Below, piece by piece: positions 1-6,252 of a stretch of DNA of 6,252 nt. The stretch is from Rhodospirillales bacterium (lineage in GTDB: Bacteria > Pseudomonadota > Alphaproteobacteria > Rhodospirillales_A > JACZKS01). Under the pieces are notes generated by a model that saw only the letters and a program-made list of their open reading frames with translations, did no database searches and had not been told where the DNA came from. Location: the NCBI GenBank assembly GCA_018648445.1, contig JABGRG010000158.1, positions 1 through 6,252 on the forward strand. Reading direction: 5' to 3'. Position 1 is the stretch's first letter. Every line of letters begins with the position of its first letter. Made by a program: the position numbers and the translations under genes.

Positions 1-44
1 TTCCCATATATAGCGTCACGTTAGTGTGCAGGACCGAGCGGACG

Positions 45-1061
45 ATGGATAAGAAAGCTAAACGCGTTGATGAAGTGGTTTGGACCGGCAAGTCGGACCG
101 GAAGATTGCGGCCGAGTCGGAGATTTTCGAGCCCAAGACGTCTTCAACAGGCAAAACCGTTTATAAAGTCGCCCGCGAAGCGGGACCGGCATCCGGTACC
201 GCCAAGCCGCTTTATCCCGAAGCGGTGAACGAGCGTCCTGCCGAACCCAAACGAATACCTGCAAAGGCACCGGCATCGACCGCACCCAAGCAGGCGCCCA
301 CGGCGCGCGAAAAAGGCCGGGTGATCGCGCAAACCGTTGTTGGATCCTTCGTTGATCGCATGAAAGCCGAAGCCCAGCGCAAGGGCGGGGCCTTGTCGCT
401 TGACGATATCGAGGCGCTTGATCAGGAGTTCGGGGAGAAGACGGCGGCCCTGGAAGTTTTGTTTGAGAAGACCTTTGAGGAATTTGCCCGATCTTACGCC
501 AGCCGCGCCGCCGAAAATCGGCGCGAGAACTCATTTGATAGGCTGATTGTCAGCTCTTTCGAGAGGCTTCTTACCGGCGGAAAAGGGCCAAGTGCGGCCC
601 AGGGTGGAATTTCCCGGCGCATCATGCCCGGCTTCTTCATGGCGCTAAACATGATGCTGGGTCAGGACGAGGTGGCCACCTTTCGAGCCAAGGCAGAAGC
701 TGTTTTCGATCGCGTGAACAAATCTGACGGTGCCGTCGATTGGCCCGCCTTCTTCACTGCGGCAAAGGATGTTCGCCTTGATGTGTTGATTGCCATGGCC
801 GTGCATTTTTCCAGACCCGACAAGCGCGCGGCCTGGTTTCTGGATATGATCAACGACCACCTGTCGCCCGCCGATACCGACCCGGAAACGGATGCCACGT
901 GGCGGCTATCGCGACATTCATACGAACGCCTGATTGATGTCTTGTTTTCCGATTTGATGGCAGCGGTCGGCAGCCCCAAGGCACGCGAAGCCATCACCAA
1001 GCGCTTTGGTCCGGAAACCTGCACTTCCGTCGTTGCCATTATGAAAGGACTGGGTGCGTAG
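45..1061 (+). CDS. Uncharacterised protein with disordered N-terminus and helical C-terminal domain
   Basis: This is a 338-residue protein that I do not recognise. Roughly residues 1-95 are low-complexity and rich in Lys, Pro, Ala and Glu, so probably disordered. From about residue 96 the sequence looks mostly alpha-helical, with amphipathic stretches and a Phe/Met-rich segment (GFFMALNMMLGQDEV). No signal peptide, clear membrane segment or catalytic motif is visible, so a cytoplasmic location is likely. I chose ATG 45 over an in-frame GTG at 24 because an AGGA (30-33) precedes ATG 45, although the spacing of about 11 bases is long, and nothing Shine-Dalgarno-like precedes GTG 24. It is followed after 194 bp by the hemerythrin gene on the same strand, with no strong terminator between them. 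Third-position GC and the lack of a sensible product on the other strand support real coding. Function is unknown. Confidence 0.8.
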   Translation: MDKKAKRVDEVVWTGKSDRKIAAESEIFEPKTSSTGKTVYKVAREAGPASGTAKPLYPEAVNERPAEPKRIPAKAPASTAPKQAPTAREKGRVIAQTVVGSFVDRMKAEAQRKGGALSLDDIEALDQEFGEKTAALEVLFEKTFEEFARSYASRAAENRRENSFDRLIVSSFERLLTGGKGPSAAQGGISRRIMPGFFMALNMMLGQDEVATFRAKAEAVFDRVNKSDGAVDWPAFFTAAKDVRLDVLIAMAVHFSRPDKRAAWFLDMINDHLSPADTDPETDATWRLSRHSYERLIDVLFSDLMAAVGSPKAREAITKRFGPETCTSVVAIMKGLGA

Positions 1062-1240
1062 CCCGCCGTTGGTATCGACGCCTTATTTGACATCGAGCGT
1101 TTGCCGCATCGACCACCGACCCGTGCCAAGCGGGCGTCTTTGGTTGTCATTTTTCCCTCCGGTTGGCAGGGTCGAGCCCGACGTGCTAGGAGTAAGAAAA
1201 ATTTGAAGCCGTGTCGTTTGACGGACGCATTTCGTTTGCC

Positions 1241-1250
1241 AAGGGTAGGG
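1241..1250 (+). promoter_or_regulatory. Ribosome binding site deciding the hemerythrin start
   Basis: The purine-rich AAGGGTAGGG ends five bases before ATG 1256. It favours that ATG over the in-frame GTG at 1211, which has no nearby Shine-Dalgarno sequence. The choice also puts the hydrophobic segment directly at the protein N-terminus, as expected for a membrane anchor. Confidence 0.6.
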
Positions 1251-1255
1251 TCGTG

Positions 1256-1885
1256 ATGGGCGATTTTGGTTCTTTGATTACACTTGGCGTGATTGCCGTC
1301 CTGGTGGTGGTTGCCGGGATTCTGATATTGATTTTGCAAAAAAAGTCAGAGCAAAAGCGCGCTCACTCCGCCTTGGATGCAGAACAATCCGCCCGAACGG
1401 CAAAGCTGACGGCAGCCAAAAGGGCCGAATTATCAAAAACGATCAAGAAGGTTCAGTGGGCGAAGCAGTTTGCCGTCGATGCCGGTGTCATCGACCGGGA
1501 TCATCAGATTTTGTTTGGTCGAATTAATAATTTCAATCAAAGCATTCCTGCGTTTCGAACGGCTGAACAAATGTTGCCAACACTGGAATCCTTGAAGAAG
1601 TACACGCAAATTCATTTTCAGCGTGAGGAAAGACTGCAACGGCTTTCGGAATTCCCGTTTCGCGACGATCATAAGGAAAAACACGATGCCCTGATCAAAA
1701 GCGTGGAAGATCTGATCGAGAAGGCGAAAAGGGCGAATGAAGACAATATTACGGATATCGCCGTTGAAATTTCATCGGTATTCGAGAAATGGGTTACCGG
1801 CCATGTGATTGAAAATGACCTTCTCATGAAACCCTATGTGGACCGGATGCGCGAACATGCGTCTGGCATGGACAAATTGGCCTGA
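1256..1885 (+). CDS. Membrane-anchored hemerythrin-domain protein
   Basis: This is a 209-residue protein. Residues about 6-28 form one strongly hydrophobic helix (ITLGVIAVLVVVAGILILIL) followed by a KK stop-transfer pair. A charged, probably helical linker (29-65) leads into a hemerythrin-like domain (about 67-198). All seven expected diiron ligands are present with family spacing: H83 (IDRDHQ), H120 and E124 (HxxxE), H139 and H143 (HxxxH), H183 and D188 (HxxxxD). The family binds O2 or senses oxygen or redox state through a non-haem diiron site. The positive residues after the helix suggest the domain faces the cytoplasm. Most bacteriohemerythrins are soluble or fused to signalling domains, so a lone membrane-tethered domain is less usual. 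A role in O2 delivery or sensing at the membrane is inference. It converges on the secretin-domain gene, which ends 72 bp away. Confidence 0.88.
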   Translation: MGDFGSLITLGVIAVLVVVAGILILILQKKSEQKRAHSALDAEQSARTAKLTAAKRAELSKTIKKVQWAKQFAVDAGVIDRDHQILFGRINNFNQSIPAFRTAEQMLPTLESLKKYTQIHFQREERLQRLSEFPFRDDHKEKHDALIKSVEDLIEKAKRANEDNITDIAVEISSVFEKWVTGHVIENDLLMKPYVDRMREHASGMDKLA

Positions 1886-1957
1886 CCAAACCTGCGGCCT
1901 AACCGTCGCGGAGCACTCGGCAAAAAAAATTCCGCCCCGCAATGCCAAACGGCTCCG

Positions 1958-2983
1958 TCAGAAATACAGGAACTCGATTGTCTGTTTGATGCGATTTTCG
2001 AGTTCGACCGGATTGTTCCAACGTTCCAGCGTGACGTCGCCGGTGCGGAACTCCTTGAAGAACTGATACGATTTCAGGTGCTCGAACACCGAATCCAGGT
2101 TCGGCGGCAGGCGGAACCAATCGGGCCGGCCTTTTAACTCGGTCAGGTTGGGTTGGCCGGTGCCGGTATCGGCCGGACTTTTCGGGTCGACCCTGGGCGA
2201 GCCGTCGGCGTAAGTGTATCGGGGTTTGCGCGGCGTCAAAAGAACCAGAACGGACTTGGTATAATCCAATGTGTCCTCGTGGGAGAAGAAATACTGAAGG
2301 CCCGGAATGTCCTGCAAAAGCGGGACGCCGTCGTGCAGCTTTTCCGTTTCCCTCTCGCTGAGGCCGCTGATGACAATGGTGTCGTCGAAGTTCAACACGA
2401 CATTGGCGGTAACCAGCGTTTTGGCAACCTGGGCGAAGTTTGCGAAGCTCGCTGCCGACGAGCGGCTCTCAATGAAAGCGCGGGCGGCGGAAACCTCCAA
2501 CTGGACCTGGTCATCTGAAATGAACGTCGGCGTCACCTCAAGACGGATACCAATGGGCACATCCTGAACCGTACCCTGGCCACCGGAAACGCCATCCAAT
2601 TCGACATGCCAGACGGCGCCCGTGAAAAATTCGGATTTCTTGCCTTCCAATGCGATCAGGCTTGGCCGGGCCAATACCTCGTTGTGGTCGTTGTTGTCGT
2701 TGAAGATGTTCAGCGAATAGGTGGCGGAAAGCAAAAGGGTCGGACTGTAGGTAAACGTATGAACCCTCGAATCCGCCCCCGTGGTGGCGTCGTTTTCCGT
2801 CCTTGTGCTTTCGAAGGCGAAGGTGTCACCGCCGAGGGTTGCGGTCAGGCCATTCAGCAGATTGACGCCCTTGTCCGTCGCAATCCGTTCAAACACAACC
2901 GGTGTGTCAAACACGCCAGAATCCCCGACGTCAAACGCAATTGGCGGTGTAGCAAAGACAACATCAAATACGGTGCGATCATC
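1958..2983 (-). CDS. Secretin-domain protein (GspD/PulD-like), lacking its 5' end
   Basis: About 341 recognisable residues, read leftwards from near 2983 to TGA 1958-1960. Numbering from 2983, residues 85-250 match the outer-membrane secretin beta domain: NEVLARPSLIALEG (101-114), then VPIGIRLEVTPTF (142-154), then the family signature around DDTIVISGL (200-208) and VPLLQDIPG (220-228), ending in VLVLLTPR (245-252). Known members form outer-membrane gates for type II/III secretion or type IV pili. About 90 residues follow the domain, with Pro-rich then charged helical character, possibly a pilotin-binding or anchoring tail (inference). No signal peptide, N0-N3 repeats or supported start codon is present. 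The frame stays open to 3436 upstream, but that part reads as the antisense of another gene. No other secretion gene is nearby. It is therefore a gene cut at its 5' end, by rearrangement or misassembly. The domain call is firm, the boundary near 2983 approximate. Confidence 0.75.
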   Translation of the reverse strand, partial: DDRTVFDVVFATPPIAFDVGDSGVFDTPVVFERIATDKGVNLLNGLTATLGGDTFAFESTRTENDATTGADSRVHTFTYSPTLLLSATYSLNIFNDNNDHNEVLARPSLIALEGKKSEFFTGAVWHVELDGVSGGQGTVQDVPIGIRLEVTPTFISDDQVQLEVSAARAFIESRSSAASFANFAQVAKTLVTANVVLNFDDTIVISGLSERETEKLHDGVPLLQDIPGLQYFFSHEDTLDYTKSVLVLLTPRKPRYTYADGSPRVDPKSPADTGTGQPNLTELKGRPDWFRLPPNLDSVFEHLKSYQFFKEFRTGDVTLERWNNPVELENRIKQTIEFLYF

Positions 2984-3000
2984 GCCGGCAAGGAAACCGC
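2940..3000. other. Head-to-head junction between two 5'-truncated genes
   Basis: To the left, the minus strand encodes the secretin domain. To the right, the plus strand encodes an Ala/Lys-rich protein. Both readings fade out within this interval, and neither has an ATG/GTG/TTG with a Shine-Dalgarno sequence here. The two frames share codon register and overlap antisense. There is no room for a divergent promoter or start. The odd palindrome GCGATCATCGC (2975-2985) sits at the junction, but palindromes this short are expected by chance. The breakpoint could be a genomic inversion or deletion, or an assembly or whole-genome-amplification chimera. Confidence 0.6.
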
Positions 3001-3541
3001 CAAGAAGGCGGCAGAAACGGGCAAGACCGCAGCGGACGCCGTACTGTCTGGCATCCGAAAGGGCGCAAAGGCGGTGCCGGTGGATGCCGATCCGCGGGTG
3101 GCGTCGTTGATTGCCGCGCTCAAAAGCGCTGAAGCCATCCTTGAGGCGGCGAAGGCTACCGTCCACGGAATTGGCAACGCCTCGGATCAAGTCAGAAAAG
3201 CCCTCGTGGCCGCCTCCAGACCGGGCGTGCTGAACCTCAAGGATGCGTTGATCCAAGGCAGCCTGAAGAAAGCGATTTTGGGTACCCCGGCCGTAGCCGG
3301 GTTCGACTTTGAAGTGCTTGGGCAAAGCCATAAAATGGGGATGGCGTTCAGCCTGACCGACCCGGCCTTCGATGCCGATCAATTGTCTGAAATGGCCTTG
3401 TTTATCGCCTGGCAGGCACTGAAAGCAGATCATCAAGCGTCGGCACTATTGGTCAATGCCATGCATGACGCCTACGTCAAAAAACACGATGCCGCTCAGA
3501 CCACACTCCAAAAGGCGCTGAAGGATAACGGGCTCGACTGA
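2972..3541 (+). CDS. Uncharacterised Ala-rich helical protein, lacking its 5' end
   Basis: About 189 residues of convincing coding sequence, read to TGA 3539-3541, with high third-position GC. I do not recognise the family. The start of the fragment is Ala/Lys-rich and helical (GKETAKKAAETGKTAADAVL), followed by PRVASLIAALKSAEAILEAA, then a more globular part (PAVAGFDFEVLGQSHKMGMAF), and a helical tail ending in LQKALKDNGLD. No membrane segment or signal peptide is visible. The frame remains open upstream to 2606, but those codons are the antisense of the secretin domain and give an unnatural protein. No start with a good ribosome binding site lies inside the fragment, although GTGs near 3074-3080 are conceivable. 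The gene therefore appears to have lost its N-terminus at the junction. An intrinsic terminator overlaps its stop codon, which supports a real gene end. Confidence 0.6.
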   Translation, partial: GAIIAGKETAKKAAETGKTAADAVLSGIRKGAKAVPVDADPRVASLIAALKSAEAILEAAKATVHGIGNASDQVRKALVAASRPGVLNLKDALIQGSLKKAILGTPAVAGFDFEVLGQSHKMGMAFSLTDPAFDADQLSEMALFIAWQALKADHQASALLVNAMHDAYVKKHDAAQTTLQKALKDNGLD

Positions 3542-3550
3542 CCCGTTTTT
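3527..3550 (+). terminator. Intrinsic terminator overlapping the stop codon
   Basis: AACGGG (3527-3532) pairs with CCCGTT (3542-3547) around a nine-base loop that contains the TGA stop codon. A run of five T (3546-3550) starts in the stem and follows it. The stem is short but perfect, and the geometry fits a Rho-independent terminator for the plus-strand gene ending at 3541. On the minus strand there is no T run after the stem, so it would not serve the kinase gene. Confidence 0.5.
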
Positions 3551-3623
3551 GAGCTCAGAGATTTTGATCGATATGCCCGGGTTTCTTACTATTGCTTGCG
3601 CTGTCAGCCGCATGTACACCGGG

Positions 3624-5795
3624 CTAAAGGGGGTGTCCGGCTTCTGGTTTTGCTGGGTCGTCGATCAACAAACGGACCCTTTCCAGGAGTTCCGATCGGC
3701 GATAGGGCTTGCTGATTAGATTCGCCTTTTTGGCCAACCGCCCCTGGTGGATCACTGCATTCGCGGCGTAACCGGTGGTGAACAGAACGTTCAAACCGGG
3801 CTGCAGACCTTCCGCCTTCTCAGCCAGTTCCAACCCGTTCATTCCTTTCGGAAGCACGACGTCGGTGAACAACAGGTCAATGGGATCCGACCGCCTGATT
3901 TCCTCCAAGGCTTCCGGTCCGTTGGTGGCTTCGATGATTTCATAGCCCGCTTTCCGGAGAGTTTGAACGGACCCGCGGCGCACATCCTTTTCGTCTTCGA
4001 CAACGAGAATTCGTTCATGCCCCTTATGCCTCACGATCACCTCATCTTCGGCGGAAACCATATCCACCTCCTGCGAGGTGTCCTTGGGAAGAAAGAGCTT
4101 GACCGATGTTCCTTCCCCCACCTCGCTGTATATTGTGACGTGGCCCTTAGACTGTTTGACGAACCCATAGACCATGCTGAGACCGAGGCCGCTTCCTTTG
4201 CCCACATCCTTGGTCGTAAAAAACGGCTCGAATACATGCTCCAGTTCGTCGCGCGGAATTCCCGTACCGGTGTCGCTGATCGCCAACTGCACGTAGTCCC
4301 CCACTTCGACCTCGTCGTATGCGGCCACGTTTTCCTCATCCAGCGGAGCGTTTACCGTTTCGATGGTTAACACGCCTCCGGCCGGCATGGCGTCGCGCGC
4401 ATTCAGCGCCAGATTGATAATCGCTGATTCCAATTGATGGGCATCCACCAATATCCGCCATGTGTCATCGGATTGCTTGATGCGGACCTCGATGGTTTCA
4501 CCCAGCGTGCGCCGCAACATGTCCTCAATCTCGGCAATCAGCCTGCCCAGATCCGTGGGCTCCGGCGACAGGGATTGGCGACGGGAGAAGGACAGCAGCC
4601 GCTGCGTCAGTGTAGCCCCTCGTCGAACAGCTCCAAGGGAACGCCCCACCAGTTCGTCAAGCTCGGGCTTACCCGAAATCTCCTCCTGCAAAAGCCCCAT
4701 GTTTAGGCTGACAATTGCCAGGAGGTTGTTGAAGTCGTGCGCGACGCCGCCGGTCAACTGGCCGACGGCTTCCATCTTTTGGGACTGGCGAAGGCGTTCT
4801 TCGGTCTGAAGGCGTTCCGTAATATCCCGGTTTACGCCCAGCCTGCCGACGACTTCTCCGTCAACATCGAAAAGGGGCATGATCTGCGCTTCCATCACGC
4901 CTTCACGGCCGTCCTTGCGGATAAACCTCGTATGATCGCTATGGAAACCGTTCTTTTTGATCGCCTCCTTGATTTCATGGCGACGTGTGCCAGGAACATC
5001 CTCTTTGACGAAAATATCCGAGAACTCTCCGACGAATTCCTCTTTGGCGTATCCGAAAACTCTCTCGGCGCCCGGATTGCAGTCAAGGATGCGTCCCTCC
5101 GCATCATGAACGACAACCGCATCCGACATTTGTTCCCAAATAATCGCGTGTTGACGAAGATTCTGTTCGGTCTTTTTGCGGTCGGTGATGTCAACGGCAA
5201 CCGTACCGATGGCGTTGATGGAACCGTCGGTCGAGGCGACCGGAAATTTGATCAGAATTCGGTGATGGATTTTCCCGTTCCGGGGAACCGCCACCTCCAT
5301 TTCGATCGGTTTTCCGGTCTCAAGCACCCGTTTTTCGGCTTCGGCCAGTTTAGCTACTTCGACGGGATCGGCCAACATCTCCGCCGCCGTCTTTCCAAAT
5401 AATTCTTCGGAAGAATGCCCGAGCCAGTCCTCATAGGGCTTGTTGACCACCAGATACCGGCCCCCGGAATCCTTCAGGTTCATGCAAACAGGCGTATGGT
5501 CTAACACCGCCCGCAGCCGTTGTTCGCTTTCGCGCAGTTTTTCCTCTGCGCGGAGGGCGTACGCCGAGGAGTGCGAGTGCAAACCAAGAAATAAACCATT
5601 ACCCAGCACCCATACAATGGCATGCCCCCAGACAAGCCCGGCCCGCGATATCCAAGGCTCGTCCATCCCAAGAAAAATCTGTGTCAACCAAGCGAGGGAA
5701 AGCGCACAAACGACCGTCCAGCCGGTGACCATTACGGAAAGGAATTGGGTCAGGATATTGAGTTCTGCGTTTGGCCTCGTTTTGATGGTTGCCAT
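3624..5795 (-). CDS. Membrane PAS-PAS hybrid histidine kinase (HisKA-HATPase-REC)
   Basis: This is a complete 723-residue hybrid sensor kinase. Two membrane helices (about 16-42 and 52-72) are joined by a loop of only about nine residues, so there is no periplasmic sensor. Cytoplasmic PAS domains follow (about 92-207 and 216-335), each ending in a DITDR/DITER-type motif. The kinase core has the H-box [11 protein letters not shown] with phospho-acceptor H353, N-box [10 protein letters not shown] (461-470), G1 DTGTGI (508-513), F-box FEPFFTTK (522-529) and G2 GKGSGLGL (532-539). The HDFNN form is typical of NtrB-like (HPK4) kinases. The C-terminal receiver (about 595-712) has acidic residues E600/D601, phospho-acceptor D645, T673 or T674, and K696. 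All key residues are intact. Such proteins autophosphorylate on His and pass the phosphate to their own receiver and then usually an HPt protein, but no partner lies in this window. ATG 5795 is set by a strong Shine-Dalgarno sequence. The ligand is unknown, and a PAS-bound cofactor cannot be read from the sequence. Confidence 0.95.
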   Translation of the reverse strand: MATIKTRPNAELNILTQFLSVMVTGWTVVCALSLAWLTQIFLGMDEPWISRAGLVWGHAIVWVLGNGLFLGLHSHSSAYALRAEEKLRESEQRLRAVLDHTPVCMNLKDSGGRYLVVNKPYEDWLGHSSEELFGKTAAEMLADPVEVAKLAEAEKRVLETGKPIEMEVAVPRNGKIHHRILIKFPVASTDGSINAIGTVAVDITDRKKTEQNLRQHAIIWEQMSDAVVVHDAEGRILDCNPGAERVFGYAKEEFVGEFSDIFVKEDVPGTRRHEIKEAIKKNGFHSDHTRFIRKDGREGVMEAQIMPLFDVDGEVVGRLGVNRDITERLQTEERLRQSQKMEAVGQLTGGVAHDFNNLLAIVSLNMGLLQEEISGKPELDELVGRSLGAVRRGATLTQRLLSFSRRQSLSPEPTDLGRLIAEIEDMLRRTLGETIEVRIKQSDDTWRILVDAHQLESAIINLALNARDAMPAGGVLTIETVNAPLDEENVAAYDEVEVGDYVQLAISDTGTGIPRDELEHVFEPFFTTKDVGKGSGLGLSMVYGFVKQSKGHVTIYSEVGEGTSVKLFLPKDTSQEVDMVSAEDEVIVRHKGHERILVVEDEKDVRRGSVQTLRKAGYEIIEATNGPEALEEIRRSDPIDLLFTDVVLPKGMNGLELAEKAEGLQPGLNVLFTTGYAANAVIHQGRLAKKANLISKPYRRSELLERVRLLIDDPAKPEAGHPL

Positions 5796-5800
5796 CGACT

Positions 5801-5810
5801 TCCTCCTCCC
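5801..5810 (-). promoter_or_regulatory. Strong ribosome binding site of the kinase gene
   Basis: Read on the minus strand this is GGGAGGAGGA, which contains a perfect AGGAGG (5802-5807), six bases before the ATG at 5795-5793. It fixes the kinase start and predicts efficient translation initiation. Confidence 0.8.
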
Positions 5811-5909
5811 ACTTTTTCCGTTAGTGTCTCATCGACCCCTAAACGGCATCTCCTTTCCCCGGGAATCAAACCCCGGCTCCTCGCCGACGCACCATATCCG
5901 GCCACCTGG

Positions 5910-5999
5910 AGGGCCGTCCGATCCCTGCCCCCACGGATTGGGAGGGCAGGGAAAATGCCGCTGTTTGGGAGACCACCGGCAAATATTTCGGACGGCCCT
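5910..5999. repeat. 90-bp nested inverted repeat (three-way-junction fold) between MCP and kinase genes
   Basis: AGGGCCGTCCGA (5910-5921) is the perfect reverse complement of TCGGACGGCCCT (5988-5999). Directly inside, TCCCTGCCC (5922-5930) pairs with GGGCAGGGA (5944-5952), nine perfect pairs around a 13-base loop. A third, weaker hairpin joins TGCCG (5956-5960) to CGGCA (5977-5981), with TGG-GAGA-CCA (5966-5975) inside it. Together they would form a three-way junction as RNA or extruded DNA. TGG flanks both ends (5907-5909 and 6000-6002), which could be a short target duplication or chance. No T run follows either end, so it is not a standard intrinsic terminator. Candidates are a small MITE-like or palindromic intergenic repeat, or a processing, stabilising or attenuating structure in an MCP-kinase transcript. 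The pairing is certain, the role is not. Confidence 0.65.
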
Positions 6000-6007
6000 T
6001 GGGAGCC

Positions 6008-6252
6008 TTATGCCGCACGCACGTTGGTCAGGAACTTGTCGACTTCGGCGCGCAGGGTCTCGGACTGCTCCGACAATTCGCCGGCAGCGGCCTGGATTTG
6101 CGTAGCTGCGGCACCGGTATCGTTGGCCGCTGCGTTAACGCCGCCGATATTGGCCGACACCTCGTTGGTGCCCGCCGCAGCCTGTTCGACGTTGCGCGCG
6201 ATTTCCTGGGTTGCCGCGCCCTGTTCCTCGACCGCAGCAGCGATGGCCGCGG
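6008..6252 (-). CDS. Methyl-accepting chemotaxis protein, C-terminal end (partial)
   Basis: Eighty codons plus TAA (6010-6008) are visible; the rest of the gene lies beyond the right edge. The residues are the end of the cytoplasmic MCP signalling coiled coil: VEEQGAATQEIARNVEQAAA, then GTNEVSANIGGV, then TQIQAAAGELSEQSETLRAE, ending VDKFLTNVRAA. The EEQ...TQEIA heptads match the methylation-helix end of the MCP cytoplasmic domain, and the tail resembles those of many alphaproteobacterial MCPs. The family passes ligand signals to CheA through CheW. No C-terminal NWETF-like CheR/CheB tether pentapeptide is present, as is common for these MCPs. The sensor domain, and hence the ligand, is out of view. 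The kinase gene follows on the same strand after 212 bp. Confidence 0.93.
   Translation of the reverse strand, partial: AAIAAAVEEQGAATQEIARNVEQAAAGTNEVSANIGGVNAAANDTGAAATQIQAAAGELSEQSETLRAEVDKFLTNVRAA

Noticed and set aside
705..758. EF-hand-like stretch FDRVNKSDGAVDWPAFF in the first protein
   Set aside because: Spacing between the first Asp and the Asp-Gly pair is two residues too long, and the position-12 acidic ligand is missing.
1120..1134. CCCG/CGGG hairpin after the first gene as a terminator
   Set aside because: The stem is only four pairs, and the T run lies well downstream rather than next to it.
1922..1957. A8 tract (T8 on the minus strand) as a terminator for the secretin gene
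   Set aside because: The sequence before the T run on the minus strand gives only 3-bp stems, too weak to call an intrinsic terminator.
2606..2971. Plus-strand upstream extension of the Ala-rich gene starting MPDGAREKFG
   Set aside because: It is the exact antisense of the well-supported secretin domain and includes a poly-Val run produced by the AAC/GAC codons of the other strand.
2984..3436. N-terminal extension of the secretin reading frame on the minus strand to an ATG near 3436
   Set aside because: The frame is open, but it reads as the antisense of the plus-strand gene (Arg/His/Cys-rich, for example HPRIGIHRHRLCAL) and lacks any signal peptide or secretin N-domain.
3747..5402. Several long plus-strand open frames across the kinase region
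   Set aside because: They are antisense shadows of the intact histidine kinase, with no family motifs and poor start contexts.
5859..5876. tRNA T-arm-like hairpin on the minus strand (CCGGG, loop GTTTGATT, CCCGG)
   Set aside because: The invariant C56 is a T, no matching acceptor, D or anticodon arms surround it, and there is no CCA. It is at most a small hairpin in the kinase leader.
5440..6105. 221-codon plus-strand open frame crossing the kinase start, the intergenic repeat and the MCP end
   Set aside because: It overlaps two well-supported minus-strand genes antisense, and its product is Arg/Pro/Ser-rich without recognisable domains.

Overview
The window looks like a chromosomal stretch from a moderately GC-rich alphaproteobacterium, probably Rhodospirillales-like (Magnetospirillum/Thalassospira type). 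This rests on codon choice, an Ala-rich methyl-accepting chemotaxis protein (MCP) tail ending in VDKFLTNVRAA, an NtrB-like 'HDFNN' hybrid histidine kinase and a hemerythrin-domain protein. The taxonomic call is inference. No RNA genes, CRISPR arrays or transposase genes are visible.

Layout. 45-1061 (+) encodes an unrecognised 338-residue protein with a disordered Lys/Pro/Ala-rich N-terminus. 1256-1885 (+) encodes a membrane-anchored hemerythrin with all seven diiron ligands. A convergent secretin-domain gene (-) follows, ending at 1958. Its recognisable reading stops near 2983 with no start codon. At that point a second truncated reading frame (+) begins and runs to 3541, where an intrinsic terminator overlaps its stop codon. 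3624-5795 (-) encodes a 723-residue membrane hybrid histidine kinase (2 TM, PAS-PAS-HisKA-HATPase-REC). 6008-6252 (-) is the C-terminal end of an MCP that runs off the window edge.

How the genes relate. The kinase lies downstream of the MCP on the same strand, separated by 212 bp containing a strong inverted-repeat structure (5910-5999). The MCP, the PAS hybrid kinase and the diiron hemerythrin are all plausible environmental or redox signalling parts, but nothing here proves a shared pathway. No response regulator or HPt partner is in view.

The two strongest oddities are the head-to-head junction near 2940-3000, where two genes both lack their 5' ends (a genomic rearrangement or an assembly/amplification chimera), and the 90-bp nested inverted repeat between the MCP and the kinase. 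I found no clearly new multi-gene system.
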